Shown: positions 1-11,748 of the stretch, one piece after another | How positions within the stretch are numbered: the first letter of the stretch is position 1 | How the letters are laid out: every line of letters begins with the position of its first letter | Origin: Bartonella sp. AU55XJBT | GTDB lineage: Bacteria; Pseudomonadota; Alphaproteobacteria; Rhizobiales; Rhizobiaceae | Direction: 5' to 3' | Assembly (NCBI RefSeq): GCF_028618525.1 | Contig: NZ_JAQITC010000003.1 | Span: 1 to 64,000, forward strand | DNA length: 64,000 nt | Program-made: the position numbers and the translations under genes | Notes under the pieces: generated by a model | Database searches by the model: none | What the model was told of the DNA's origin: nothing | What the model saw: only the letters and a program-made list of their open reading frames with translations

Positions 1-995
1 GTAAGTTCAGCCGCAATAACTTTTCCAGCAGCAGGATTGTGACCACCGTCTAACCATAAATCAAATTTAGGAGATAATTGATCAACCAAATATCCGTGGG
101 TAAGATGTTGCATCCGCGCGGGCCAATAGATATTTTTCAAAGCATCAATTATGACTTGTTCTGAAAGGTGAAAACCTGCTTGATAGACTGCTTCAAGAGA
201 AGCGCCAGCATTGGCAATTTGGTAGTCTCCAATAAGATTAGGAAGGGGAAGATCCATAAGACCTTGATTGTTTTGAAAAACCATACGTCCATGTTCTTTA
301 TAGCTTTGATAATCTTGATCAAATAGAGAATAAGGTGCTTTATTTTTATCGGCAAGGGATATTAAAGTAGCAAGAGTTTCTTCATAATTTTGCTTCCCGA
401 TGACCACAGGAACCTTTGGTTTGATAATCCCCCCTTTTTGAAAGGCGATTTGAGAAATTGTGTTTCCAAGAAAGCTCTCATGATCATAATCAATGGGCAT
501 AATAAGCGATACAGCTGGTTTGTTAATGACATTGGTAGCATCAAAACGTCCTCCCAGCCCAACTTCTAAAATGACAACATCAGCTGGATGGATACGAAAC
601 AGCATAAAGGCAGCGGCTGTAAAAATTTCAAAAATAGTAATCGGCTCTTGATGATTGACTTTTATGATTTCATGGATTGTTTCAGCCAATAGGGTCTCTG
701 TAACGAATTGACCACCTCCTTTTTGGCCTAACCGGCAGCGTTCATTCCAGTTGACGAGATGAGGTGAGCTGTACATATGAACGTTGTAGCCTGCACTTTC
801 TAAAAGAGCACGGCAAATTGCTGAAGCAGATCCTTTGCCATTTGTTCCAGCAATGTGAATAACAGGGCCAAGTTTTAAATGTGGATTGCCAAGACGTTCT
901 AAAAGTCGGACAATACGCTCTAAAGAAAGATCAAATTTTTTCGGATAATTCTTGAGTAAATCATCCACCACCCTTTGTACTTGATTTTGTTGCAT
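1..995 (-). CDS. folC: Folylpolyglutamate synthase / dihydrofolate synthase, C-terminus beyond the window
   Basis: FolC adds glutamate to dihydropteroate and to tetrahydrofolate in the cytoplasm, the last step of folate synthesis and of folate retention. The ATG is at 995-993 and about 331 codons are open without a stop to the left edge, so the gene is partial only because the window ends. The Mur-ligase-type P-loop HIAGTNGKGS lies near residue 46, followed by SSPHLVNWNER and the GLGGRFDATN motif typical of FolC. It starts four bases after the accD stop on the same strand, so the two are probably co-transcribed, the usual accD-folC order in rhizobia. Confidence 0.93.
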   Translation of the reverse strand, partial: MQQNQVQRVVDDLLKNYPKKFDLSLERIVRLLERLGNPHLKLGPVIHIAGTNGKGSASAICRALLESAGYNVHMYSSPHLVNWNERCRLGQKGGGQFVTETLLAETIHEIIKVNHQEPITIFEIFTAAAFMLFRIHPADVVILEVGLGGRFDATNVINKPAVSLIMPIDYDHESFLGNTISQIAFQKGGIIKPKVPVVIGKQNYEETLATLISLADKNKAPYSLFDQDYQSYKEHGRMVFQNNQGLMDLPLPNLIGDYQIANAGASLEAVYQAGFHLSEQVIIDALKNIYWPARMQHLTHGYLVDQLSPKFDLWLDGGHNPAAGKVIAAEL

Positions 996-999
996 AAAT

Positions 1000-1920
1000 T
1001 TAAGCTGCTTTTGTTTTAGAAAGCGACATTTCAGGATCTGTTGGAGATGGGGTGGAAGGGTTAACAACAACAGGATGTTTCATCATTAAGCGTAAAAGAC
1101 GTGCAATGGTTGTTTTCATTTCTAAACGCGATACAACCATATCAACCATACCATGTTCGAGAAGATATTCACTACTTTGAAAACCTTCTGGTAGGGTTTC
1201 GCGTATCGTTTGTTGAATCACACGTGGACCAGCAAAACCAATCATAGCGCCAGGTTCGGCAATGTGAATATCACCAAGCATGGCGTAAGAAGCAGTAACA
1301 CCACCGGTGGTTGGATTGGTCAGAACAACAATATACGGAAGTTTTGCTTCTTTCAGCATTTCAATCGCTACGGTTGTACGGGGCATTTGCATCAATGAGA
1401 GTGTTCCTTCTTGCATGCGTGCACCACCAGAAGCAGCAAAAAGAACCAAAGGACACCTTTCAGCAATGGCAGTATCAAAAGCTTTGATAATAGCTTCTCC
1501 TGAAGCCATACCGAGGGATCCACCCATAAAAGCGAAATCTTGAACGGTTGCAATAATGGGTAAGCCTTCAATCGTACCACGTGCACTTAAAATATTGTCA
1601 TCAACGCCAAGTTTAGAACGATAATCTTTTAACCGGTCAATATAGCGTTTTTCATCGCGAAACTTTAAAGGATCTGTTACAACTTTTGGATTTTCAAGAG
1701 CTGTATAGACACCATCATCAAAAAAATGCATGAGACGATTTTTGGCACTGATACGCATATGATAGCCAGAATTGGGAGCCACAAATTGATTGGCTTCCAA
1801 ATCTTTATGGAAAATCATTTCACCACTGGTAGGATCTTTAATCCATAGATTTTCTGGAATTTCACGGCGTCCTAATATAGAGTTAATTTTAGGACGAACA
1901 TAATTTGTAATCCAGTTCAT
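1000..1920 (-). CDS. accD: Acetyl-CoA carboxylase carboxyltransferase subunit beta
   Basis: AccD pairs with AccA to move the carboxyl group from carboxybiotin to acetyl-CoA, giving malonyl-CoA for fatty-acid synthesis. The 306-residue protein has the crotonase-like core with [13 protein letters not shown] (about 132-144), [10 protein letters not shown] (163-172) and the [14 protein letters not shown] segment. A GGAAGG ribosome site lies eight bases before the ATG. Oddity: the N-terminal zinc ribbon of the E. coli protein has four cysteines, but the aligned positions here are Asp29, Ser32, Ala48 and Ser51, so zinc cannot bind in the usual way. folC follows directly. The trp genes that I recall upstream of accD in related rhizobia are absent. 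Confidence 0.96.
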   Translation of the reverse strand: MNWITNYVRPKINSILGRREIPENLWIKDPTSGEMIFHKDLEANQFVAPNSGYHMRISAKNRLMHFFDDGVYTALENPKVVTDPLKFRDEKRYIDRLKDYRSKLGVDDNILSARGTIEGLPIIATVQDFAFMGGSLGMASGEAIIKAFDTAIAERCPLVLFAASGGARMQEGTLSLMQMPRTTVAIEMLKEAKLPYIVVLTNPTTGGVTASYAMLGDIHIAEPGAMIGFAGPRVIQQTIRETLPEGFQSSEYLLEHGMVDMVVSRLEMKTTIARLLRLMMKHPVVVNPSTPSPTDPEMSLSKTKAA

Positions 1921-2318
1921 CTTTATAGCCTTCCTTTAAATATTATACATCTTTTACATGAATTGAAAGAATATAGAACTTAAGCAGTTACATCTGCTTT
2001 TCCGGTGAAACAAACGAGTCTATTTAATACTTTTATCACTGTACGTATAGTTTGTTTTTTAATTTTTCCAATATCATAACAATCATATACATGAAGAGTA
2101 TTCCCTATAACAAATTTCTCATAAGTTTTAATAACTTACATGTTTTTATTCTTTGACTTTTGGATTAAAATTCACTCCTTGCGCGATGGTTAACAAATGC
2201 CTTATTTTTTAATAAAAATGAACATCCAATTAATCATTCATATCAACAGTCTTGAAGAAAAGAAACCTTATAATATAAGAAGTTAACAGGGTTAGAATAA
2301 TCCATTGAAAATAGTGGA

Positions 2319-2350
2319 CATGACAACGTCATGTTAGCGAAACGCTAACA
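2319..2350. repeat. Two back-to-back perfect palindromes
   Basis: CATGAC-aac-GTCATG (2319-2333) is followed directly by TGTTAGCG-aaa-CGCTAACA (2332-2350), each with a three-base loop. They overlap by two bases, lie about 400 bases upstream of accD and have no flanking T-run. They could be paired RNA hairpins or a protein-binding site; function unknown. Confidence 0.55.
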
Positions 2351-2649
2351 CCAGAGCAAGATTTTTTTCAAATGGTTTTCTTAAAGAGCAGGCATTTCAC
2401 ATAAAATAAAGCACCCCCAAAAATATCATTTTTATTGTGTATTCACGCGTTGGTAGGTTTAAAAGTCTCACATATTCCAAAAATTCATCTCATGATGGTG
2501 CCCATGAAGAGTATACCATTCCCTCCATGAAAGGCATAAAATTCATGATGCTCCCCTATTTTTACTGAAATAGAAGGTACAAACCAATATCTTCATAAGC
2601 TTGGCAGTTTCCAATGTCACAATAATTCTTGCTTTGAGAGGGGGGATGG

Positions 2650-2826
2650 AGAGGTCTTTTATGCCTTTTGAAAAGTGCTTTTATCCACGCATTGCCTCCG
2701 TTTATAACATTTCAACAAACGATTATAATTGATTCAATATGAATAGGATTAAAATAAGAAAGCTTTATAATATTTAAGTTTTTTACGTATGTCATAAAAA
2801 GACTATCATTATAAATCAATATGTTG
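2650..2826 (+). repeat. Dispersed repeat family 1, copy A
   Basis: Degenerate copy. It contains a TTTTATCCACGCATT-like segment, GATTGATTCAATATGAA near 2729-2745, and the hallmark end CATTATAAATCAATA at about 2807-2821. The end faces the 3' end of the EI24-like gene, 75 bases from its stop codon. Confidence 0.6.
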
Positions 2827-2900
2827 ACTTTAAAAAGGTTAGCATAAAATTTTATAGTATGTTTCCTTTGGCTGGTAAGTTTTGTGAAGTTTAAAGAATA

Positions 2901-3620
2901 TTATTTTTGAGTGATGCGTGCCATGGTTTTTTGGGAAAGCATTTTGTGTAAATGTGTCATAAAAGCAGCTGCAAAAAGTGGTGTAGCTAAATTAAGAATG
3001 GGAATCGAAACAAAAACCGCGATCAATAATCCAGCACCAAAAACCGTTGTATAATGAGTATGTAAAAAAGCACGCGCATCTTGCTCTGTTCGAAAACGAT
3101 AAGCAGCAAACAAGAAATATTCGTGCCCAAGCAAATAACCATTAATAATATAAAAAGCAATGAAATTAACACCTGGTATGAAGAATAAAATAAAAGCAAT
3201 TCCATTACCAAGAAGGCTTAAAATAACAAATTTAAAGGAGAGGATAAGAGAACGCCCAAATGGCATCGCTTGTCCAATAGGTTCATTTGGATAATCTTCC
3301 TTTTCAATGATTTCAGCAGCAGCGTCAATGAAAAAACTACCAATCATGGCTGTTATAGGGGCAATCAAAAAAGCCAACAAAAGAGCCAAACCAAGATTAA
3401 AGATGATAAGCATGCTAAATCCCAACCATCCTGCCCAACTCGGGAGTCCAGGAAGAAACTGAGAAACCCAAGGCCAAAAGTAAGACACAAAAAGTTGGTG
3501 CACACATAACCATAAAATGGCGAGAACAAAAAAAGTAATCCCCAATGCTTTTAGGATCATAATGCTATATTGCGAAGTCAGCAAACGTTGTAAAGCACGA
3601 TAGGCAGCAGTAAAAATCAT
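2901..3620 (-). CDS. EI24/CysZ-like integral membrane protein
   Basis: A 239-residue inner-membrane protein of the EI24 (former DUF540) family, which includes the E. coli sulfate permease CysZ. Hydrophobic segments lie at about 22-45, 65-95, 125-160 and 190-215, separated by a charged loop (about 100-120). The conserved FFIPGVNFIAFYIINGYLLG stretch sits in the third of these. Sulfate transport is only a family-level guess, since many alphaproteobacterial members are uncharacterised. The gene stands alone between two spacers. The upstream ribosome site is weak. Confidence 0.75.
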   Translation of the reverse strand: MIFTAAYRALQRLLTSQYSIMILKALGITFFVLAILWLCVHQLFVSYFWPWVSQFLPGLPSWAGWLGFSMLIIFNLGLALLLAFLIAPITAMIGSFFIDAAAEIIEKEDYPNEPIGQAMPFGRSLILSFKFVILSLLGNGIAFILFFIPGVNFIAFYIINGYLLGHEYFLFAAYRFRTEQDARAFLHTHYTTVFGAGLLIAVFVSIPILNLATPLFAAAFMTHLHKMLSQKTMARITQK

Positions 3621-3789
3621 AGATTAATAAATTAAGGAAAGAAGCAAAAAAACAAGAAACACATTTAAAGAATATATTGTATTTCTTGAATTACAAGATC
3701 TATTTTCAATAACACTAAAGAAATACATCGATGTTTTTTTTGCAAAAAAGAGAGTTTTTCGTTTTTATATCAACGTATTTAAAAAGTTA

Positions 3790-5211
3790 TTATTTGAAAT
3801 GAGGTGCTTTTTTCTCATGAGGTGTAGGCATTTGGAGGGCAAAAAATGATACGATCATGTTTGCTAATTTTTGCGCTACGTTTTGTTTACGCATAGGGGG
3901 CCATTGTTCAACATTTTCTTTACTCACAAGATAAACTTGATTTGTATCAGCACCCATAACACTTGTACCATCTTGTTGAAGAGAAATATCATTAGCAAGA
4001 ATGAAATCAGCGCCTTTTTCGATGCATTTTTTTTGCGCATTGGTAATGATATCACAAGTTTCAGCAGCAAAACCAATAACCAAGGAAGGGCGGTTTGGAG
4101 CATGTCCAATTGTTGCTAAAATATCGGGATTTTCAACCATATGGAGGGGTGGTGGTGTTTTATGAGCATTCTTTTTAATTTTGTGTAAATATTGCGTTTG
4201 ACTGCGCCAGTCACAAACTGCGGCAACAAAGATAGCACCATCCGCAGGCAATGATTCTTGAACAGCTTGTAACATTTGTTGTGCTGTTTCAACGTGAATA
4301 GTTTTTACTTTTTGCGGATCTGCAAGATTAACGGGTCCACAAATAAGTGTTACTTTTGCTCCCAAATGCGCAAGAGCGGTTGCAATGGCATGACCTTGTT
4401 TACCCGAAGACCGATTAGCAAGATAACGCACTGGATCAATGGATTCATGGGTAGGACCAGAGGTAACGATGAAATGGCGACCAGAGAGAGGTTTTTCATG
4501 TACATCTAAAAGAGCCTCTATGGCAGAGACAATGGTTAAAGGTTCGCTCATGCGTCCATAGCCTGTTTCGTCACGTTCAGCCATATTTCCGATTTCTGGT
4601 CCGATAATATGAACGCCATCTGCGCGCAATTGTGCAACATTGCGAATAGTTGCTGGATGCGCCCACATGGCTGGATTCATAGCGGGGGCAATTAAGAGTG
4701 GACAGCGTGCTGCTAAAAGGACGCAATCGGCGAGATCATCTCCTATACCATGGGCTATTTTTGCAATGCGATTGGCTGTAGCAGGGGCTAAAATGATAAG
4801 GTCAGCATCACGAGCTAGTCGGATATGTCCGATATCATGTTCTTCTTCGCGTGAAAATAAATCAGTATATACCCTACCACCCCTTAAAACTTCAGCGGCT
4901 AAAGGCGTAATAAATTTTTGCGCTGCTTTTGTCATTATGACATTTAAGTGTGCTCCACGTTCTTTTAAACGACGAATAAGATCAAGCGCTTTATAGGCCG
5001 CAATACTTCCACCAATAATAAGAAGGAGTGATTTCGATTGCAATGATTGCACCTCAATGGCACTTGCATGAGAGAGGGGCGTGGTAAGAGCGGTAGGATT
5101 ACTTAGAAGACGGCGTGCTTCTTCTTCCATAGAAATGCCATTTTGCGCGGCGCGTATGCGCAAAGCTTCTTTAATTTCAGGAGAGAGGTTACGAATAGTA
5201 ATGCTGGCCAT
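3790..5211 (-). CDS. coaBC: CoaBC (phosphopantothenoylcysteine synthetase/decarboxylase) with N-terminal ribbon-helix-helix segment
   Basis: This bifunctional enzyme of CoA synthesis ligates cysteine to phosphopantothenate (CoaB, C-terminal) and decarboxylates the product (CoaC, N-terminal). The flavoprotein begins near residue 61 (LLLIIGGSIAAYK). Visible are the catalytic His129 in GHIRL, the PAMNPAMW motif (176-183), SGPTHESIDPVRY and NRSSGKQG (266-273) of CoaB, and FAAET at 381. At 473 residues it is longer than the roughly 400 usual. The extra residues 1-40 (MASITIRNLSPEIKEALRIR and on) look like a FitA/VapB-type ribbon-helix-helix antitoxin. The first ATG has a good GGAGG site, so the fused start seems real. 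No toxin gene is adjacent. Confidence 0.93.
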   Translation of the reverse strand: MASITIRNLSPEIKEALRIRAAQNGISMEEEARRLLSNPTALTTPLSHASAIEVQSLQSKSLLLIIGGSIAAYKALDLIRRLKERGAHLNVIMTKAAQKFITPLAAEVLRGGRVYTDLFSREEEHDIGHIRLARDADLIILAPATANRIAKIAHGIGDDLADCVLLAARCPLLIAPAMNPAMWAHPATIRNVAQLRADGVHIIGPEIGNMAERDETGYGRMSEPLTIVSAIEALLDVHEKPLSGRHFIVTSGPTHESIDPVRYLANRSSGKQGHAIATALAHLGAKVTLICGPVNLADPQKVKTIHVETAQQMLQAVQESLPADGAIFVAAVCDWRSQTQYLHKIKKNAHKTPPPLHMVENPDILATIGHAPNRPSLVIGFAAETCDIITNAQKKCIEKGADFILANDISLQQDGTSVMGADTNQVYLVSKENVEQWPPMRKQNVAQKLANMIVSFFALQMPTPHEKKAPHFK

Positions 5212-5279
5212 AAAATACCTCCAAGAAACAAAATGATTTCAATGATTTCATTGTTGATATTTTTAGCACATTAAGGAGA

Positions 5280-6866
5280 TTAGAAAAGATGAAAAAAGTA
5301 AAAAGTGAAAAAAACGCAACAAAGTGCAATGATAAATAAGCTATAACGACCATAACGATTTCTACGACTTTGTTCGATAGAAAGTTGTTTCAGAGTAGTA
5401 GGAGAAAGATTAAAACCTGTTTTTCTCATTTGATTGAAATCTTCTTCTATACGCTGGAAATTTTGTATCAATTGTGGTGTTTTGCGTGCCAGCGAAAGAA
5501 GAGCTTGCACTCCTTCACTAAAGTCTTTTGCAACACCTACGGGCCCTAAATTTTTACTAATCCATTCTCTGACAACGGGTTCAGAAGCTTTCCACATGTT
5601 AAAACTGGGGTCTAATGTGCGAGCAACACCCTCCACGACAACCATTGTTTTTTGCAGTAAGAGAAGTTCGGGTCGCGTTTGCATGTCAAACAATTCAGTG
5701 ACTTCAAACAACAATGTGAGCAACTTAGCCATGGAAATGCTTTGTGCTGATTGTCCGTGAATTGGTTCACCAATCGCGCGATTGGCTTGCGCAAAGCTTT
5801 CAATATTATGGTGTGAAGGGACATAGCCTGCTTCAAAGTGAGCGCGGGCTACCCGATGGTAATCGCGTGTAATAAAGCCATAAAGAATTTCAGCAAGGAA
5901 ATGTTTTTCTTTTTTCCCAAGCCTTCCTGTAATTCCCAGATCAACAGCAACAATACATCCATCTGAGTCTACAAATAAATTACCAGGATGCATATCGGCA
6001 TGAAAAAAACCATCACGTAATGTGTGGCGTAGAAAAGATTGAATAAGCGTAATGGCAAGCGCCTGTAGATCAAAACCTGCTTCTTTAAGCTTGGAAATTT
6101 CGGATATTCTTATACCATCAATCCATTCCATGGTGAGAACATTACGCCCTGTCCGTTCCCAATCAATTTTTGGCACTCGGAAACCGGTATCCTGTTGAAT
6201 ATTTTCAGCCATTTCAGATATGGCGGCTGCTTCTAAGCGTAGATCCATTTCAAGGCGTGTTGTTTGTGCTAAAGTATCCACCACACGAACAGGGCGCAGC
6301 CTTCGGGAGGCAGGGATATAATGCTCTTGTAAATGCGCAATGAGATAAAAACCTCTAAGATCTTTAGAAAAACGCGCTCGAATATTAGGACGGATAACTT
6401 TTACGGCACATTTTTTCTTATGACCGGTTTCATCATTATATTCAGCAGGATGAACCTGAGCGATAGAAGCAGCGGCAATGGGGGGATAAAAATTGATGAA
6501 TAAATCATCAATAGAGCGACCAAGCGAACTTTCAATTTGAGCAATAGCGGCGGTACAAGAAAATGTTTCAACACGATCTTGGAGTTGTGACAAATCGTCT
6601 GCAATATTCCGTCCGACAATATCAGGTCTTGTGGCAAGAAATTGACCAAGTTTTATGTAAGAGGGTCCAAGCTTATTGATAGCATATGAAATATTTTCAG
6701 ATCGCTGTTTCTTTTTTGTTTTGCGTCGTGCTAATGCACGCGCTATACGATGACATAACGCTGGAAATCCTTGAAGATCATCATGAGGAAGAGCACTTAA
6801 AACACCTTCACGTGCTAAAACCCATCCTGCACGCATCAATTGAAAGTAAGGAGAAATTTGCACCAT
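5280..6866 (-). CDS. ubiB: Ubiquinone biosynthesis atypical kinase UbiB
   Basis: UbiB is a membrane-anchored ABC1/ADCK-family ATPase needed for ubiquinone synthesis. Its 528 residues show the KxGQ motif (in YIKLGQFLATRPD), the Ala-rich loop AAASIAQVH, the HADMHPGN catalytic stretch with VDLG after it, and a C-terminal hydrophobic segment. I start it at the ATG at 6866, two bases after the ubiE stop and nine after a GGA site. An in-frame TTG at 6881 would add five residues and overlap ubiE by 13 bases. It is coupled to ubiE, so the two quinone genes form one unit. Confidence 0.94.
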   Translation of the reverse strand: MVQISPYFQLMRAGWVLAREGVLSALPHDDLQGFPALCHRIARALARRKTKKKQRSENISYAINKLGPSYIKLGQFLATRPDIVGRNIADDLSQLQDRVETFSCTAAIAQIESSLGRSIDDLFINFYPPIAAASIAQVHPAEYNDETGHKKKCAVKVIRPNIRARFSKDLRGFYLIAHLQEHYIPASRRLRPVRVVDTLAQTTRLEMDLRLEAAAISEMAENIQQDTGFRVPKIDWERTGRNVLTMEWIDGIRISEISKLKEAGFDLQALAITLIQSFLRHTLRDGFFHADMHPGNLFVDSDGCIVAVDLGITGRLGKKEKHFLAEILYGFITRDYHRVARAHFEAGYVPSHHNIESFAQANRAIGEPIHGQSAQSISMAKLLTLLFEVTELFDMQTRPELLLLQKTMVVVEGVARTLDPSFNMWKASEPVVREWISKNLGPVGVAKDFSEGVQALLSLARKTPQLIQNFQRIEEDFNQMRKTGFNLSPTTLKQLSIEQSRRNRYGRYSLFIIALCCVFFTFYFFHLF

Positions 6867-6868
6867 TT

Positions 6869-7651
6869 TTAAAGTTTCCAACCTGAATGCAGTGCTGCAA
6901 TCGCACCGGTGAGATTGCGGTACGATACGCGTGAAAATCCCGCTTGCTTGATCATATGGGCAAAATCATCTTGTTTAGGAAATTTGCGAATAGACTCAAC
7001 CAAATAACGATAAGCATCGCCATCATTTGCAATAAATTGACCCAGCTTAGGGATAGCATAGAAAGACCAAAGATCATAAATTTTATCGAGCCAAGGCATC
7101 TCGACATTTGAAAATTCTAGACATAAGAAACGTCCACCGGGCTTTAAAACACGAAAAGCTTCTCTAAGAGCTTGATCAATATGAGGAACATTGCGAATTC
7201 CAAAAGCAATTGTGTAAGCGTCAAAGCTTTGATCTTCAAAAGGGAGATGTTCTGCATTGGCTTCAACAAAATCAATCAGAGGAGTAAGACCATTTTTTTG
7301 TGCGCGTTGTTTGCCAATGTTGAGCATAGAGCCATTAATATCAAGAACCGTAGCATGGGCTTTTTGGCGTGAAGCATTAAGGATGCGAAAAGCAATATCA
7401 CCTGTACCACCAGCGACATCAAGAACTTTCCAGTGAGAAAGTGCTGGTGGAGAAAGCCATGCAACCATAGAATTTTTCCACACACGGTGTAGCCCTAAGG
7501 ATAAGATATCATTCATCTTGTCATAATTTTCAGCAACAGAATGAAACACGCCATCCACCATGGATTGTTTTTGTGTTTCATCAACTCTTGTGAAACCAAA
7601 GGAGTGTTCCATACCCCCTTTGACGCCTACACGTTCTGTTTCAGTTGCCAT
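6869..7651 (-). CDS. ubiE: Ubiquinone/menaquinone methyltransferase UbiE
   Basis: UbiE is the SAM-dependent C-methyltransferase of ubiquinone synthesis. The 260-residue protein carries the SAM-binding motif [14 protein letters not shown], the AFGIRNVPH segment and the post-II motif [16 protein letters not shown], all typical of UbiE. An AAGGT site precedes the ATG. ubiB follows on the same strand with no gap to speak of. The first ~20 residues are poorly conserved in the family. Confidence 0.96.
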   Translation of the reverse strand: MATETERVGVKGGMEHSFGFTRVDETQKQSMVDGVFHSVAENYDKMNDILSLGLHRVWKNSMVAWLSPPALSHWKVLDVAGGTGDIAFRILNASRQKAHATVLDINGSMLNIGKQRAQKNGLTPLIDFVEANAEHLPFEDQSFDAYTIAFGIRNVPHIDQALREAFRVLKPGGRFLCLEFSNVEMPWLDKIYDLWSFYAIPKLGQFIANDGDAYRYLVESIRKFPKQDDFAHMIKQAGFSRVSYRNLTGAIAALHSGWKL

Positions 7652-7769
7652 ATCTATGACCTTTCTTATTTTTCTTTTATCGTAAATGAAAGAGAGAGGT
7701 AATGTTCAAATACGAAAAAACAACGTGTAAAACTACGACGTTTATACAGCCAAAAACAGAAGAGTACCT

Positions 7770-10777
<3,008 letters not shown>

Positions 10778-11737
10778 ATGAAGCGGCGTTGCATATTATC
10801 TTTGAAAAATGGGGAAGAGAGTTTGAAAATAAGAAAGCCTATACATGTAAAACAGCTTCAATGGCGTTTACGGTATTTTTTACGCCATAATTTATACATT
10901 CTTTTTATTCGTATTTTATTTGTAGCAGGGGGATTTTTATTTTTCTCTTACGCAGAAGCTGAAATAGCTGGAAGATTGCCTTCTTTTTTTGATTCGCATG
11001 AACATTTTGTACAACCTGATACCAAGGATATCATGCGTTTGCGTTTTGTAACAACTTTTGATTTTCCTCCTTTTAATTTTCTTGATAAAACAGGGCATCT
11101 TGCAGGTTATAATATCGATTTGTTGCGTGCTCTTTGCTCAAAATTAAAATTAGAGAAACTTTGTGAAGTAGAAGTGGTTCCTTGGAAAGAGCTTGTCGAG
11201 CATGTCAAAAATGGTGGTGCAGAAGTCATTATTGCAGGTTTAAAAGAAACAAGTCAAACCCAACAAGATCTTGTTTTTACAAAGTCATATTTGCGCTTTC
11301 CAGCACGATTTGTTGCTTCTCGACAGTTAAATCTTGAGGAAACAATAAGCGATCAATTGGTCCATTTAACCAGTGGTGTTTTGTCTAAAAGTATTCACGA
11401 AAAGCTTTTTCATGATTATTTTCCTAAAGCAAAATGGCAAGGATTTAAAGAGAGGGAAGAGCTCTATAAAGCCTTACAAGAACATAAAATTGACCTTATT
11501 TTTGATGATGGATTTTCTTTATCGTTATGGTTCAAAAATCAAAAATCTATTGATTGCTACCATTTTGTTGGGGGAGCATATATGGCTCCACAGTTATTGG
11601 GTCAAGGAATGCAGCTTGCTGTTGCAAAAAAGAACGAAAAATTGATTGAGATCCTCAATTATGCTCTAAAATCTTTAGAAGAGGATGGTAAACTGACAGA
11701 GCTTTATTTACGTTATTTTCCAATAAGTTTTTACTGA
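10778..11737 (+). CDS. Family-3 periplasmic solute-binding protein (amino-acid-binding type)
   Basis: 319 residues with a single strongly hydrophobic segment (about 40-58), acting as signal peptide or anchor, after an unusually long basic N-terminus. From about residue 85 it resembles the SBP_bac_3 fold: LRFVTTFDFPPFNFLD, then GHLAGYNIDLLRALC, and the lobe-crossing IIAGLKET. No permease or ATPase gene is adjacent, so an ABC partner or another signalling role cannot be assigned. A TTG start with a better GGGGAAG site about 15 codons downstream is possible and would shorten the basic leader. It converges with comM, 11 bases away. Confidence 0.8.
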   Translation: MKRRCILSLKNGEESLKIRKPIHVKQLQWRLRYFLRHNLYILFIRILFVAGGFLFFSYAEAEIAGRLPSFFDSHEHFVQPDTKDIMRLRFVTTFDFPPFNFLDKTGHLAGYNIDLLRALCSKLKLEKLCEVEVVPWKELVEHVKNGGAEVIIAGLKETSQTQQDLVFTKSYLRFPARFVASRQLNLEETISDQLVHLTSGVLSKSIHEKLFHDYFPKAKWQGFKEREELYKALQEHKIDLIFDDGFSLSLWFKNQKSIDCYHFVGGAYMAPQLLGQGMQLAVAKKNEKLIEILNYALKSLEEDGKLTELYLRYFPISFY

Positions 11738-11748
11738 TGAACAGTTTT

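Larger units (their letters stand above)
1921..2900. other. Gene-free spacer upstream of accD
   Basis: About 980 bases with no convincing reading frame on either strand. It holds the accD upstream region, two adjacent perfect palindromes (2319-2333 and 2332-2350) and one copy of dispersed repeat family 1 (about 2650-2826). In related rhizobia I recall trp genes upstream of accD; no trp remnant is recognisable by eye. Confidence 0.6.

Noticed and set aside
4640..4996. A 118-codon plus-strand frame in coaBC
   Set aside because: Antisense shadow of a strongly supported gene.
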